Of a stretch of DNA of 64,000 nt, positions 36,441 through 44,267 are shown piece after piece (position 1 is the stretch's first letter; each line of letters starts with the position of its first letter). A program made the translations under genes and the position numbers. Under the pieces are notes generated by a model. The model searched no databases and was not told where the DNA came from. It saw nothing but the letters and a program-made list of their open reading frames with translations. The stretch is taken from positions 46,572 to 110,571 of the forward strand of contig NZ_JAUXQZ010000028.1 in assembly GCF_030682035.1 (NCBI RefSeq). The letters run 5' to 3'. This stretch comes from Brevundimonas sp. (lineage in GTDB: Bacteria > Pseudomonadota > Alphaproteobacteria > Caulobacterales > Caulobacteraceae).

Positions 36441-37340
36441 ATGAGCACGCCGCAGGTCGAGGCCTTTCTGGAAATGATGGCGGTCGAACGCGACGCCTCG
36501 CCCCACACCCTGTCGGCCTATGGCCGCGATCTCGCCGACGCCGAGGTGGGAATCGCGGGCGGCCTGATGCGCGGCGACGAGGCGGGGGTGGAGGTCTGGT
36601 ACGCCAGTCTGGGGAAGCTCGGCCTGTCTCCGGCGACCCAGGCGCGACGGCGCTCGGCGGTGCGGCAGTTCTACCGCTTCGCGCTCGGCGAGGGCTGGCG
36701 GACCGATGATCCCTCGCGGCGGCTGGATGCGCCGAAACAGGGCCGCAGCCTGCCCCGGACCTTGGGCGGCGACGAGATCGAACAGTTGCTGAAGGCGGCG
36801 GCGACCCGCGACGGGGCGGCGGGTCTGCGGCTGGTGGCGCTGGTGGAGCTGGCCTACGCCTCGGGTCTGCGCGTTTCGGAACTGCTGGGACTGAAAGTCG
36901 AGGCCGTCCGGCGCGACCCCGCCTTCCTGATCGTGCGCGGCAAGGGCGGCAAGGAGCGGCTGGCCCCGCTGAACGCCTCGGCGCGCGAGGCGGTGAAGAC
37001 CTGGCTGATCGCCCGCGACGCCGCCCGCCAGGAGAAGGCTCCGGACAGTCCGTGGCTGTTCCCCTCGGCCTCGGCCAAGGGCCATCTGACCCCGCGCCGC
37101 TTCGCCCAGCTGCTGGACCAGGCCGCCATCGACGCCGGGATCGACCCGGCGAGGGTCAGCCCCCACGTCCTGCGCCACGCCTTCGCCACCCATCTGTTGG
37201 AGGGCGGGGCCGACCTGCGCGTGGTCCAGACCCTGCTGGGCCACGCCGACATCGCCACGACCCAGATCTACACCCACGTCGCCACGGACCGTCTGGCGCA
37301 GGTGGTGCGTGACAAGCACCCCTTGGCGCGGGATGAGTGA
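36441..37340 (+). CDS. xerD: Tyrosine site-specific recombinase XerD
   Basis: This recombinase resolves chromosome dimers at dif together with XerC. It has 299 residues. The N-terminal SAM-like domain (SPHTLSAYGRDL) is followed by the catalytic domain with the complete set Arg (ASGLRVSELL), Lys (GKGGKERLAPL), His-x-x-Arg (SPHVLRHAFATH), His (LLGHADI) and the nucleophile Tyr (TTQIYTHV). XerD rather than XerC fits the sequence and the neighbourhood beside aroK and accA. This is a housekeeping recombinase; nothing nearby suggests an integrated element. Confidence 0.93.
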   Translation: MSTPQVEAFLEMMAVERDASPHTLSAYGRDLADAEVGIAGGLMRGDEAGVEVWYASLGKLGLSPATQARRRSAVRQFYRFALGEGWRTDDPSRRLDAPKQGRSLPRTLGGDEIEQLLKAAATRDGAAGLRLVALVELAYASGLRVSELLGLKVEAVRRDPAFLIVRGKGGKERLAPLNASAREAVKTWLIARDAARQEKAPDSPWLFPSASAKGHLTPRRFAQLLDQAAIDAGIDPARVSPHVLRHAFATHLLEGGADLRVVQTLLGHADIATTQIYTHVATDRLAQVVRDKHPLARDE

Positions 37341-37358
37341 CGGCGCATATTCAGCCGC

Positions 37359-37583
37359 ATGAGCCAGTCATTCTTCGTCAAGGCGATCTGGGATCCGGAG
37401 GCCGAGGTCTGGTGCAGCCAGTCCGATATTCCCGGCTTGGTGATCGAGACCGCGACGTTGGCGGAGTTCGAATCGCTGGCGCGCCATTTCGCGCCGGAAC
37501 TGTTGGCTGAAAACCTCGGCCTTGTCGGCCCGGTGCCAATCCGTTTCGAGGCCGCGGGCGGCTTTGATGTAATCGCGGCCTGA
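37359..37583 (+). CDS. DUF1902 protein, probable HicB-like antitoxin
   Basis: This is a small acidic protein of 74 residues. The pattern KAIWDPEAEVWCSQSDIPGLVIETAT followed by a helix and a short strand-rich end matches DUF1902, which resembles the partial RNase H fold of HicB antitoxins. It starts 18 bases after xerD. A HicA-like gene follows after 158 bases. Such DUF1902-HicA pairs occur as type II toxin-antitoxin modules; activity is not shown here. Confidence 0.75.
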   Translation: MSQSFFVKAIWDPEAEVWCSQSDIPGLVIETATLAEFESLARHFAPELLAENLGLVGPVPIRFEAAGGFDVIAA

Positions 37584-37660
37584 CCGATGCCGTCCCCCCC
37601 CTATTCGGGCAAAGGTACTCCAAGAGGTTAGCTCGACCAGGGTGGCGCAGCGAACCGCCG

Positions 37661-37682
37661 GGACAGGCCGATCCGCCTGTCC
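37661..37682. repeat. Hairpin between the DUF1902 and HicA genes
   Basis: GGACAGGC (37661-37668) and GCCTGTCC (37675-37682) form a perfect 8-bp stem with a six-base loop. It lies in the 158-base gap of an otherwise operon-like pair and is followed by a short C-rich run. It may be a remnant of a small palindromic repeat or a transcript-processing site. Confidence 0.4.
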
Positions 37683-37741
37683 GTCCCCCTCCACTGAAGG
37701 GAAGACGACATTGAACGCTCCGCAGACGCACGAGAGCTGAA

Positions 37742-37936
37742 ATGCCCAAGGACTTCTACCCCGAACTCACCGCCCTCCTTCATTCTGCCGGTTGGCGACG
37801 TGTCGGAAACGCAAAGGGTAGCCATGAGAGATGGCGGCATCCCGACAGGGCAAACACCGTGTTCGTCCCCCGGTCGAAAAGCCGCCACACCGCCAATGAG
37901 GTCCTCAAACAGGCCGGCCTTCCCAAGACCTTTTGA
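37742..37936 (+). CDS. hicA: HicA-family mRNA interferase toxin
   Basis: This protein has 64 residues with the double-stranded-RNA-binding-like HicA fold: MPKDFYPELTALLHSAGWRRV, the catalytic-histidine segment GSHERWRHP, and SRHTANEVLKQAGL at the end. HicA toxins cleave mRNA until bound by their antitoxin. The usual order is hicA then hicB; here the DUF1902 antitoxin gene comes first and is separated by 158 bases containing a hairpin. The start has GAGAG just upstream. Confidence 0.85.
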   Translation: MPKDFYPELTALLHSAGWRRVGNAKGSHERWRHPDRANTVFVPRSKSRHTANEVLKQAGLPKTF

Positions 37937-38020
37937 ACCGCCGCTTGCTCCCCGGCCTTGACCTGACTAGGTTCCGCCGCCTTCCGCTGCGCCGCGTGGC
38001 GCGCCTGTTCCGGACGCCTG

Positions 38021-38971
38021 ATGGCCGTGCACTACCTCGAATTTGAAAAGCCGATCGCCGATCTGGAGGCGAAGATCGAGGAGCTGAACCTGCTCTCCGC
38101 GACCTCCGGCTCGTTCGACGCCGAGGTCGACGGCCTGCGCAAGAAGGCTGAGCAGCTACGCCGGAAGACCTACGCCGGCCTCGATCCGTGGATGAAGACC
38201 CAGGTCGCGCGCCACCCGCAGCGGCCGCATTTCGTCGACTATGTCGAGGGGCTGTTCACCGATTTCGTCGAGCTGAAGGGCGACCGTCAGTTCGGCGACG
38301 ACCAGGCCATTATCGGCGGTCTGGCGCGGTTCCGCGGCGCCCCGGTTGTCCTGATGGGCCATGAGAAGGGCCACGACACCCAGACCCGCGTGGTCCACAA
38401 CTTCGGCATGGCCCGGCCCGAGGGCTACCGCAAGGCGGTGCGGCTGATGGACCTGGCCGAACGGTACGGCCTGCCCGTCCTGACCTTCGTCGACACCGCC
38501 GGCGCCTATCCGGGTCTGGGGGCCGAGGAGCGCGGCCAGGCCGAGGCCATCGCCCGTTCGACCGAACGCTGCCTGACGCTGGCCGTGCCCTCGATCGCCA
38601 CCATCACCGGCGAGGGCGGCTCGGGCGGGGCCATCGCCATCGCCGCCGCGGGCCGGGTGCTGATGCTCGAGCATTCGATCTATTCGGTGATCTCGCCCGA
38701 GGGCGCGGCAGGCATTCTTTGGCGCGACGGCGCCCGGGCGCGCGATGCGGCCATGGCCATGAAGATCACCGCGCCTGATCTGGTCGAGTTGAAGATCGTG
38801 GACCGCATCATTCCCGAGCCCGTGGGCGGAGCGCACGCCGACCGCGAGGCGGCCATCCGAACGGTCGGAGACGTCCTGGCCGAGGAGTTGGCGGCCCTCT
38901 CGGGGCTCACGCCGGACCAGTTGCGCAAGGCCCGGGCAGACCGCTTCTACGCCATCGGCCGCGCCGGCTGA
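38021..38971 (+). CDS. accA: Acetyl-CoA carboxylase carboxyltransferase subunit alpha
   Basis: This is the alpha subunit of the carboxyltransferase that completes malonyl-CoA synthesis with AccD. Its 316 residues are standard. Conserved segments include YLEFEKPIADLEAKIEEL at the start, FTDFVELKGDRQFGDD, TFVDTAGAYPGLGAEERGQ and GEGGSGGAIAIAAAGRVLM. The frame starts at ATG 38021, 84 bases after hicA, and is followed by a response-regulator gene after 107 bases. Confidence 0.98.
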   Translation: MAVHYLEFEKPIADLEAKIEELNLLSATSGSFDAEVDGLRKKAEQLRRKTYAGLDPWMKTQVARHPQRPHFVDYVEGLFTDFVELKGDRQFGDDQAIIGGLARFRGAPVVLMGHEKGHDTQTRVVHNFGMARPEGYRKAVRLMDLAERYGLPVLTFVDTAGAYPGLGAEERGQAEAIARSTERCLTLAVPSIATITGEGGSGGAIAIAAAGRVLMLEHSIYSVISPEGAAGILWRDGARARDAAMAMKITAPDLVELKIVDRIIPEPVGGAHADREAAIRTVGDVLAEELAALSGLTPDQLRKARADRFYAIGRAG

Positions 38972-39078
38972 CCGGACCGGCGACGGGCAGGCGGCGCGTT
39001 AATCACTCCGCTACCGGAAGCTGCCAGCGTCGCCGCCATGTACGCTGTCCAACCCCCCTCCCTGCGATTCTCGTTGCG

Positions 39079-39657
39079 ATGAGCGGTCTCGGCGAGGCGC
39101 TGCGCGACAGCGCCGTGATCAATCTGACCGGCGCGGTGACCATGGTCGTCGACGATTCGACGTTTGCCCTCGACCTGACGATCCAGGCCCTGATGGGGTT
39201 CGGCATCCGCACCCGTCACGCCTGCACGAGCGCCACCGAGGCCATGGAGATCCTCAAGGACCAGCACATCGACCTGCTGGTCGTCGACTGCGAGATGCCC
39301 GGGATCGACGGCTTTGAACTGGTTCGCTGGTTGCGCCGCTCCGGAGTTGAGCCCAACGCCTTTGTGCCGGTGATCATGACGGCGGCGCACATCCGGCGGC
39401 CTCGCGTGACCGAGGCGCGGGACTGCGGCGCCAGCTTCATCATCACCAAGCCGTTCAGCCCCGCCGCCCTGCTGGAGCGCATCGTCTGGGTGGCGCGGGA
39501 CGGTCGACCATTCCTTGAGGTCGGCGACTATTTCGGACCCGATCGGCGCTTTCGCAGCACCCCCGCGCCGCGCGAGGAACGTCGCGCCGACCTGATCCGG
39601 AAACGGGAATTCGAGGCCGCCAAAGCCGCCGCCGCGGCCGGGGGAGAGGCGGTTTGA
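39079..39657 (+). CDS. CheY-like response regulator with charged C-terminal tail
   Basis: This protein of 192 residues is a single receiver domain (about 18-140) and no DNA-binding output. The phospho-acceptor aspartate is in LLVVDCEMPG, the acidic pair in MVVDDST, the conserved Thr in PVIMTAAH and the Lys in FIITKPFSP. The tail (GDYFGPDRRFRSTPAPREERR) recurs in caulobacterial single-domain regulators, as I recall. Its stop overlaps the TTG start of the next gene, so the two are translationally coupled and probably work together. Confidence 0.87.
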   Translation: MSGLGEALRDSAVINLTGAVTMVVDDSTFALDLTIQALMGFGIRTRHACTSATEAMEILKDQHIDLLVVDCEMPGIDGFELVRWLRRSGVEPNAFVPVIMTAAHIRRPRVTEARDCGASFIITKPFSPAALLERIVWVARDGRPFLEVGDYFGPDRRFRSTPAPREERRADLIRKREFEAAKAAAAAGGEAV

Positions 39658-40127
39658 CCGTCATCACCCACCCCCGGCGCAAATCCCGGCTCGCAACGAT
39701 GATCGACTCGGCGGGCGGGGTCAGCGTCGGCGTCGCCCTGACCCAGGCCCGCGCCAATATCGAAGCGATGCGCGCCCAGGCCCTGATGGTCATTGATGCC
39801 GGGATCAGCGCCCTTGAGGCCCTGCCGGCTCCAGGCAGTCCTGAAGACCTGCCGGCCCGGCTCGACCAGGCCTATCGTGCGACCACGACCCTGATCGATG
39901 CGGCCGGACCGTTTGAACTGCACGATCTGTGTCGCGCGGCCGCCGGACTGTGCGACCTGATCGGCGCTAGCGACCCGCAAGAGGCTTTCGACTGGCGCAT
40001 TGTAACCGTCCACGCCCGGTCGCTCCGGCTCTTGCAGACCCTGCCTCTCGAGGCGGCTGAAGAACGGGCCCGCATCCTGGAAAGCCTCAGCGAAGTCATC
40101 GAGCGGAAGCTGGCTCAGACCGGCTGA
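39654..40127 (+). CDS. Helical partner protein of the response regulator
   Basis: This is an alpha-helical protein of 157 residues starting at TTG 39654, which overlaps the upstream stop (TTGA) and has GGGGGAGAGG upstream. It lacks signal peptide, membrane segment and catalytic motif. LDQAYRATTTLIDAAGPFELHDLCRAAAGLCDL and VHARSLRLLQTLP suggest a helical bundle like phosphotransfer or CheE-type adaptor proteins, but the HPt histidine motif is not convincing. ATG 39699 is an alternative start. Its end overlaps the convergent ABC exporter by 13 bases. Confidence 0.68.
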   Translation: MTVITHPRRKSRLATMIDSAGGVSVGVALTQARANIEAMRAQALMVIDAGISALEALPAPGSPEDLPARLDQAYRATTTLIDAAGPFELHDLCRAAAGLCDLIGASDPQEAFDWRIVTVHARSLRLLQTLPLEAAEERARILESLSEVIERKLAQTG

Positions 40128-42007
40128 CGCTGTGTTCGGGCCCCGCGGGTCTGTTTGCGCCAGAGGGCCGCATACTCTCCGCCGAGATGCGCCACCAGTT
40201 CGTGGTGGGCGCCTCGCTCGACGATCCGACCGGCCTTCAACACCAGTATCTGGTCAGCGTCGGCGATGGTCGACAGGCGGTGGGCGACGACCAGGGTGGT
40301 GCGGCCCGCCCGGGCTTTCCGCAGCGTCTTCTGGATGGCCGCCTCGGTGCGGCTGTCGAGCGCGCTGGTCGCCTCGTCGAGGATCAGGATACAGGGATCG
40401 GCCAGCAGGGCGCGGGCGATGCCGACACGCTGACGCTCGCCGCCCGAAAGTTTCAGACCGCGCTCGCCGACGCGGGTCTCCATCCCCTCGGGCAGTTCCC
40501 GGATGAAATTGGCCAGTTCGGCCGCCTCGGCCGCCCCCCAGATGGCGGCGTCGTCGGCGTCGGGCCGGGCGAAGCCGATGTTGGCGCGGATGCTGTCGTT
40601 GAACAGGGCCACATCCTGCGGCACCAGGGCGACGGCGGCGCGCAGGGAGGCCTGGGTGACCTGCCGCGCGTCGAGGCCGTCGATCAGCACCCGGCCCTCT
40701 TGCGGGTCCAGCAGCCGCAGGGCCAGTTTGACGATGGTCGATTTGCCGGAACCGGAGAGCCCCACAAGGGCCGTGGTCGTGCCCGGCGGAGCGATGAAGC
40801 TGACATCCTCGAGACCGTTGGCGCGGGAATCGTGGCGGAAGCCGACGTGCTCTAAGGTCAGGGCCGCGCCGCGGGCGTCCGCCGGACGGGGCAGCGGGAC
40901 CGCGTCAGCCGCGTCGGCGACCTGCGGCGTCTGCCGCGTCACCTTCAGCATTTCCTCCATGTCGATGAAGGATTGACGGATTTCTCGATAGGCGAACCCC
41001 AGAATGTTCAACGGCGCATAGAGGGAGATCATGATCAGCACCGCCGCCATGACGTCGCCCGGCCCCATCCGGCCCGCCGCCGCCTCGAACCCGGCCATCA
41101 CCGCCATGACGGCCAGGCCGATGTTCATGATCACCGCCTGCATGATGTTGAGCAGGGCCAGCGAGCTGTTGGCCTTCAGCGCGGCGCGGGTGTAATCGCC
41201 CAGCGCCCGGTCATAGGCGCCGGCGGCCCGGGCCTCGGCCCCGAAGGATTTGACCGTCTCATAGTTCAGCAGGGCGTCGACCGAGACGCCGGCGGCCTCG
41301 GTGTCGGCGGCGTTCATCTCGCGTCGGTGCTCCAGCCGCCAATTGGCCAGGGCGAAGGTCGAGGCGGCATAGACGGCGACCACCGCCACCGCCACGGCTC
41401 CGAACCGCCAGTCATAGCGGGCGGCCAGCACACCCGCCGCAAGCACCAGCTCGACCCCGGTCGGGATCAGGTTGAAGGCCAGGATGCGCAGCAGGAAGTC
41501 CACCGCCCGCGAGCCCCGGTCCATCGTCCGCGACAGCGACCCCGACCGCTTGGTCTGGTGGAAGTCCAGCGACAGGCTGAGCGCATGGGCGAAGGTCTCG
41601 GTGGCGGCCCGCCGCTGAGCGGCCGACCGCACCGGTGCGAAGACCACGTCCGAGGCGTTGGGCGCTATGGCCGATATCAGCCGCACGATCGCCCAGCCCA
41701 CCGCGAAGCCGGCGAAACCCAGGCCCACCGCGACGGTGGCGCCCTGTCCGGCGGCCAGATGGTTGACCGCCATGCCGAGGACCAGCGGACCCAGTACGCC
41801 CAGCCCCTTGCCCGCCAGGGTCATGCCGATGGCCGCGATCAGACGCAGGCGCAGCTGCGGGGCGTTGGAGCGACCAACCAGCCGGACCAGATCGCCCAGC
41901 GCCCGCCAGGCCGGCGGTCCGTCCGTGACCTGGGCGGGCGCCCCCGCCTGCGCCGCCTTGGCGACTGAATCCCCTCGCCGTACCGCCCGCTCGCCTCGCA
42001 TCGCCAT
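40115..42007 (-). CDS. Atm1/HMT1-type ABC exporter (fused permease-ATPase)
   Basis: This is an inner-membrane half-transporter of 630 residues. Six helices at about 50-350 include the Atm1 signature RGSRAVDFLLRILAFNLIP and the NYETVKSFGAE segment. The ATPase domain (about 385-600) has Walker A GLSGSGKST, signature LSGGERQRVGIARA, Walker B CILILDEATSALD and the switch histidine in VVAHRLST. Bacterial Atm1 relatives export glutathione-conjugated metals or persulfide, giving metal tolerance or supporting Fe-S biogenesis. The substrate is inferred. Confidence 0.9.
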   Translation of the reverse strand: MAMRGERAVRRGDSVAKAAQAGAPAQVTDGPPAWRALGDLVRLVGRSNAPQLRLRLIAAIGMTLAGKGLGVLGPLVLGMAVNHLAAGQGATVAVGLGFAGFAVGWAIVRLISAIAPNASDVVFAPVRSAAQRRAATETFAHALSLSLDFHQTKRSGSLSRTMDRGSRAVDFLLRILAFNLIPTGVELVLAAGVLAARYDWRFGAVAVAVVAVYAASTFALANWRLEHRREMNAADTEAAGVSVDALLNYETVKSFGAEARAAGAYDRALGDYTRAALKANSSLALLNIMQAVIMNIGLAVMAVMAGFEAAAGRMGPGDVMAAVLIMISLYAPLNILGFAYREIRQSFIDMEEMLKVTRQTPQVADAADAVPLPRPADARGAALTLEHVGFRHDSRANGLEDVSFIAPPGTTTALVGLSGSGKSTIVKLALRLLDPQEGRVLIDGLDARQVTQASLRAAVALVPQDVALFNDSIRANIGFARPDADDAAIWGAAEAAELANFIRELPEGMETRVGERGLKLSGGERQRVGIARALLADPCILILDEATSALDSRTEAAIQKTLRKARAGRTTLVVAHRLSTIADADQILVLKAGRIVERGAHHELVAHLGGEYAALWRKQTRGARTQRQPV

Positions 42008-42134
42008 GCGCGCAGATATGGACCGCGCCGCCGGATGCGCAAAGGGCGGGCCGACGGAAGGCCCACGTCAGTATCGGTCGCAGGCCCGCCAACACCCCCT
42101 GCCCCGCCGCGCTCTCTTCCTGTAAGTCGATGCC

Positions 42135-43505
42135 ATGGCTCGTGACGGCGCAATCTATGTCTGCCAGGCCTGCGGGGCCGTCCATGGCAAATGGTCGGGT
42201 CAATGCGGAGCCTGCAACCAGTGGAACTCCATCGTCGAGGAGAGCCGCTCGGCCCCACCCGGCGCCATGAAGCCCACCACGGGAGCCGCGGCCCGCGGCC
42301 GGGGCGTCCAATTCGAAACCCTGCAATCCGACACGCCCGAACCGCCCCGGATCATCACCGGCGTGGCCGAGTTCGACCGGGTCTGCGGCGGCGGGGTCGT
42401 GCCCGGCTCTGCCATTCTGCTCAGCGGCGACCCCGGCGTCGGCAAATCGACCCTGCTGCTGGACGTGGCCGGGCGCGCGGCCCAGTCGGGACGGCGCGTG
42501 GCCTATATCTCGGGCGAGGAGGCGGTAGAGCAAATCCGCGCCCGGGCGAAGCGGATGGGGCTGGAAAAGGCGCCGGTCGAGCTGGCCTCGGCCACGGCGC
42601 TGCGTGACATCCTCGGCACGCTGAAGCGCGAGCGGTTCGACATTGTCATCGTCGATTCGATCCAGACCCTGTGGTCTGACGCCCATGAAGCCGGCCCCGG
42701 CTCGGTCACCCAGGTTCGCGCCTGCGCCGGTGAGATGGTGCGGCTGGCCAAATCGCAGGGGGTGGCCGTCATCCTCGTCGGACACGTCACCAAGGACGGT
42801 CAGGTCGCCGGGCCGCGCGTCGTCGAACACATGGTCGATGCCGTGTTGAGCTTCGAGGGCGAGCGCGGCTATCCGTTCCGCATCCTGCGCGCCGGCAAGA
42901 ACCGGTTCGGCGCCACCGACGAGATCGGCGTGTTCGAAATGGGCGACGCCGGCCTGCGCGAGGTCGCCAATCCGTCCGCCCTGTTCCTCGGCGAGAGCAA
43001 GGACCGAGCCCCGGGCGCGGCGGTGTTCGCCGGCATCGAGGGGTCGCGGCCGGTGCTGGTCGAGATGCAGGCCCTGGTGTCGAAATCAGCCTATGGCACC
43101 CCTCGTCGGGCCGTGGTGGGCTGGGACACAGGGCGGCTCGCCATGGTCCTGGCCGTTCTGGAGGCGCGGTGCGGCTTCGGGTTCGGGGATCAGGATGTCT
43201 ATCTGAACGTGGCGGGCGGCCTCCGCATCAACGAGCCGGCGGCGGACCTCGCGGCGGCGGCGGCGCTGATCAGTTCGGCGACAGACACGCCTCTGCCGCA
43301 GGGCTGCGTCGTCTTTGGCGAGATCAGCCTTTCGGGCGAGGTTCGTGCCGTCGGACGGGCCGAGGCGCGGTTGCGCGAGGCGCAGAAGCTTGGCTTCGAC
43401 CGGGCCCTGACCCCCCCTCTGACAGTCAAGCACAAGGGCGTGGGCGTCACCTCGGTGACGCGCCTGACCGAAGCAGTCGAACGAATCTCGCAAAACCGCT
43501 ATTGA
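42135..43505 (+). CDS. radA: DNA repair protein RadA
   Basis: This RecA-like branch-migration ATPase has 456 residues. The N-terminal zinc finger (CQACG...CGACN), Walker A GDPGVGKST, the RadA signature KNRFG and a Lon-like C-terminal domain (GGLRINEPAADLAAAAALIS, GEISLSGEVRAVGRAEARL) are in the usual order. The stop is followed at once by a palindromic repeat and then cvpA and purF on the same strand, an order known in alphaproteobacteria. Confidence 0.97.
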   Translation: MARDGAIYVCQACGAVHGKWSGQCGACNQWNSIVEESRSAPPGAMKPTTGAAARGRGVQFETLQSDTPEPPRIITGVAEFDRVCGGGVVPGSAILLSGDPGVGKSTLLLDVAGRAAQSGRRVAYISGEEAVEQIRARAKRMGLEKAPVELASATALRDILGTLKRERFDIVIVDSIQTLWSDAHEAGPGSVTQVRACAGEMVRLAKSQGVAVILVGHVTKDGQVAGPRVVEHMVDAVLSFEGERGYPFRILRAGKNRFGATDEIGVFEMGDAGLREVANPSALFLGESKDRAPGAAVFAGIEGSRPVLVEMQALVSKSAYGTPRRAVVGWDTGRLAMVLAVLEARCGFGFGDQDVYLNVAGGLRINEPAADLAAAAALISSATDTPLPQGCVVFGEISLSGEVRAVGRAEARLREAQKLGFDRALTPPLTVKHKGVGVTSVTRLTEAVERISQNRY

Positions 43506-43512
43506 GACCTTG

Positions 43513-43635
43513 TCTCCTCCCTGTTGCGAAGCAATGGGGAGGTGGCTCGCGCAGCGAGACGGAGGGGCGATGTCAGTTCACAACCAACCCCTCCACCGCC
43601 TTCGGCGGTCCCCCTCCCCATCTGTGATGGGGAGG
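43513..43635. repeat. Palindromic intergenic element between radA and cvpA
   Basis: About 123 bases with mirrored arms. The left end reads CTCCCTGTTGCGAAGCAATGGGGAGG; the right end reads TCCCCCTCCCCATC then GATGGGGAGG. Each arm also has a small inner hairpin (GCTCGCGCAGCGAG on the left, CCGCCTTCGGCGG on the right). The layout matches the element inside rsmB. Its right end supplies the GGGGAGG ribosome site of cvpA. Confidence 0.65.
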
Positions 43636-43643
43636 CGACGGAA

Positions 43644-44240
43644 GTGACTGGTTTCGACGTAATCGCCATTCTGGTCATCCTCGCCTCGGCCGCGGCCGGC
43701 TGGGTGCGCGGGGGCACGCGCGAGATAATCACCCTGTTGAGCTTTGTGCTGGCCGCCTTCATCGCCCTGGTCGCCCTGCCGCTGACCGCGCCGCTCGGGC
43801 GGGCGCTGGTCAATCCGGACTGGGCCGGCACAATCGCCGCCGCCGTCGTCTCCTTCCTGTTGATCTATTTCGGCATCCGCATTTTCGGCTCGGTGCTGTC
43901 TAAGCGCGCGCAGGCTCATCCTCAGCTGGGCGGGATCGACCGTATCGTCGGCGTCTTCGTGGGCGCGGCGCGGTCTCTGGTTCTACTGGGCGCCATCCAT
44001 CTGGTCGTCGTCGCCGCCATGCCGGGCGAGCGCACCCCGCGCTGGCTCAGCGAGGCGGCGCTGCGGCCCGTCACCGCGGGCGCCGCGCGGATGATCCAGG
44101 TCGTACTGCCGGGCATCGGACGGGGCGCCGACGCCCTCGCGCCGGTCGTGACTTCGTCCGTGAACGAGGGGTTTTCCAACGAAGAAGCCTTGCCCTCGCC
44201 CCAAACAAACAATACTCCGCCGCCGTCCGCCGCCGACTAG
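43644..44240 (+). CDS. CvpA family membrane protein
   Basis: This protein of 198 residues starts at GTG 43644 with GGGGAGG eight bases upstream. Four hydrophobic helices (VIAILVILASAAAGWVRG, ITLLSFVLAAFIALVALPL, IAAAVVSFLLIYFGIRIF, LVLLGAIHLVVVAAM) and the family feature of a glycine-rich loop after helix 1 match CvpA. CvpA is needed for colicin V production in E. coli and lies next to purF there too; the alphaproteobacterial role is probably envelope homeostasis. The codons upstream of 43644 are in the repeat and are unlikely to be translated. Confidence 0.9.
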   Translation: MTGFDVIAILVILASAAAGWVRGGTREIITLLSFVLAAFIALVALPLTAPLGRALVNPDWAGTIAAAVVSFLLIYFGIRIFGSVLSKRAQAHPQLGGIDRIVGVFVGAARSLVLLGAIHLVVVAAMPGERTPRWLSEAALRPVTAGAARMIQVVLPGIGRGADALAPVVTSSVNEGFSNEEALPSPQTNNTPPPSAAD

Positions 44241-44267
44241 AGTTCCCCGCATCATCGGAGCCCCACG

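Noticed and set aside
36441..37340. xerD as the integrase of a genomic island ending near the HicA gene
   Set aside because: Neighbours are conserved housekeeping genes, there is no tRNA or att repeat, and the protein matches XerD along its length.
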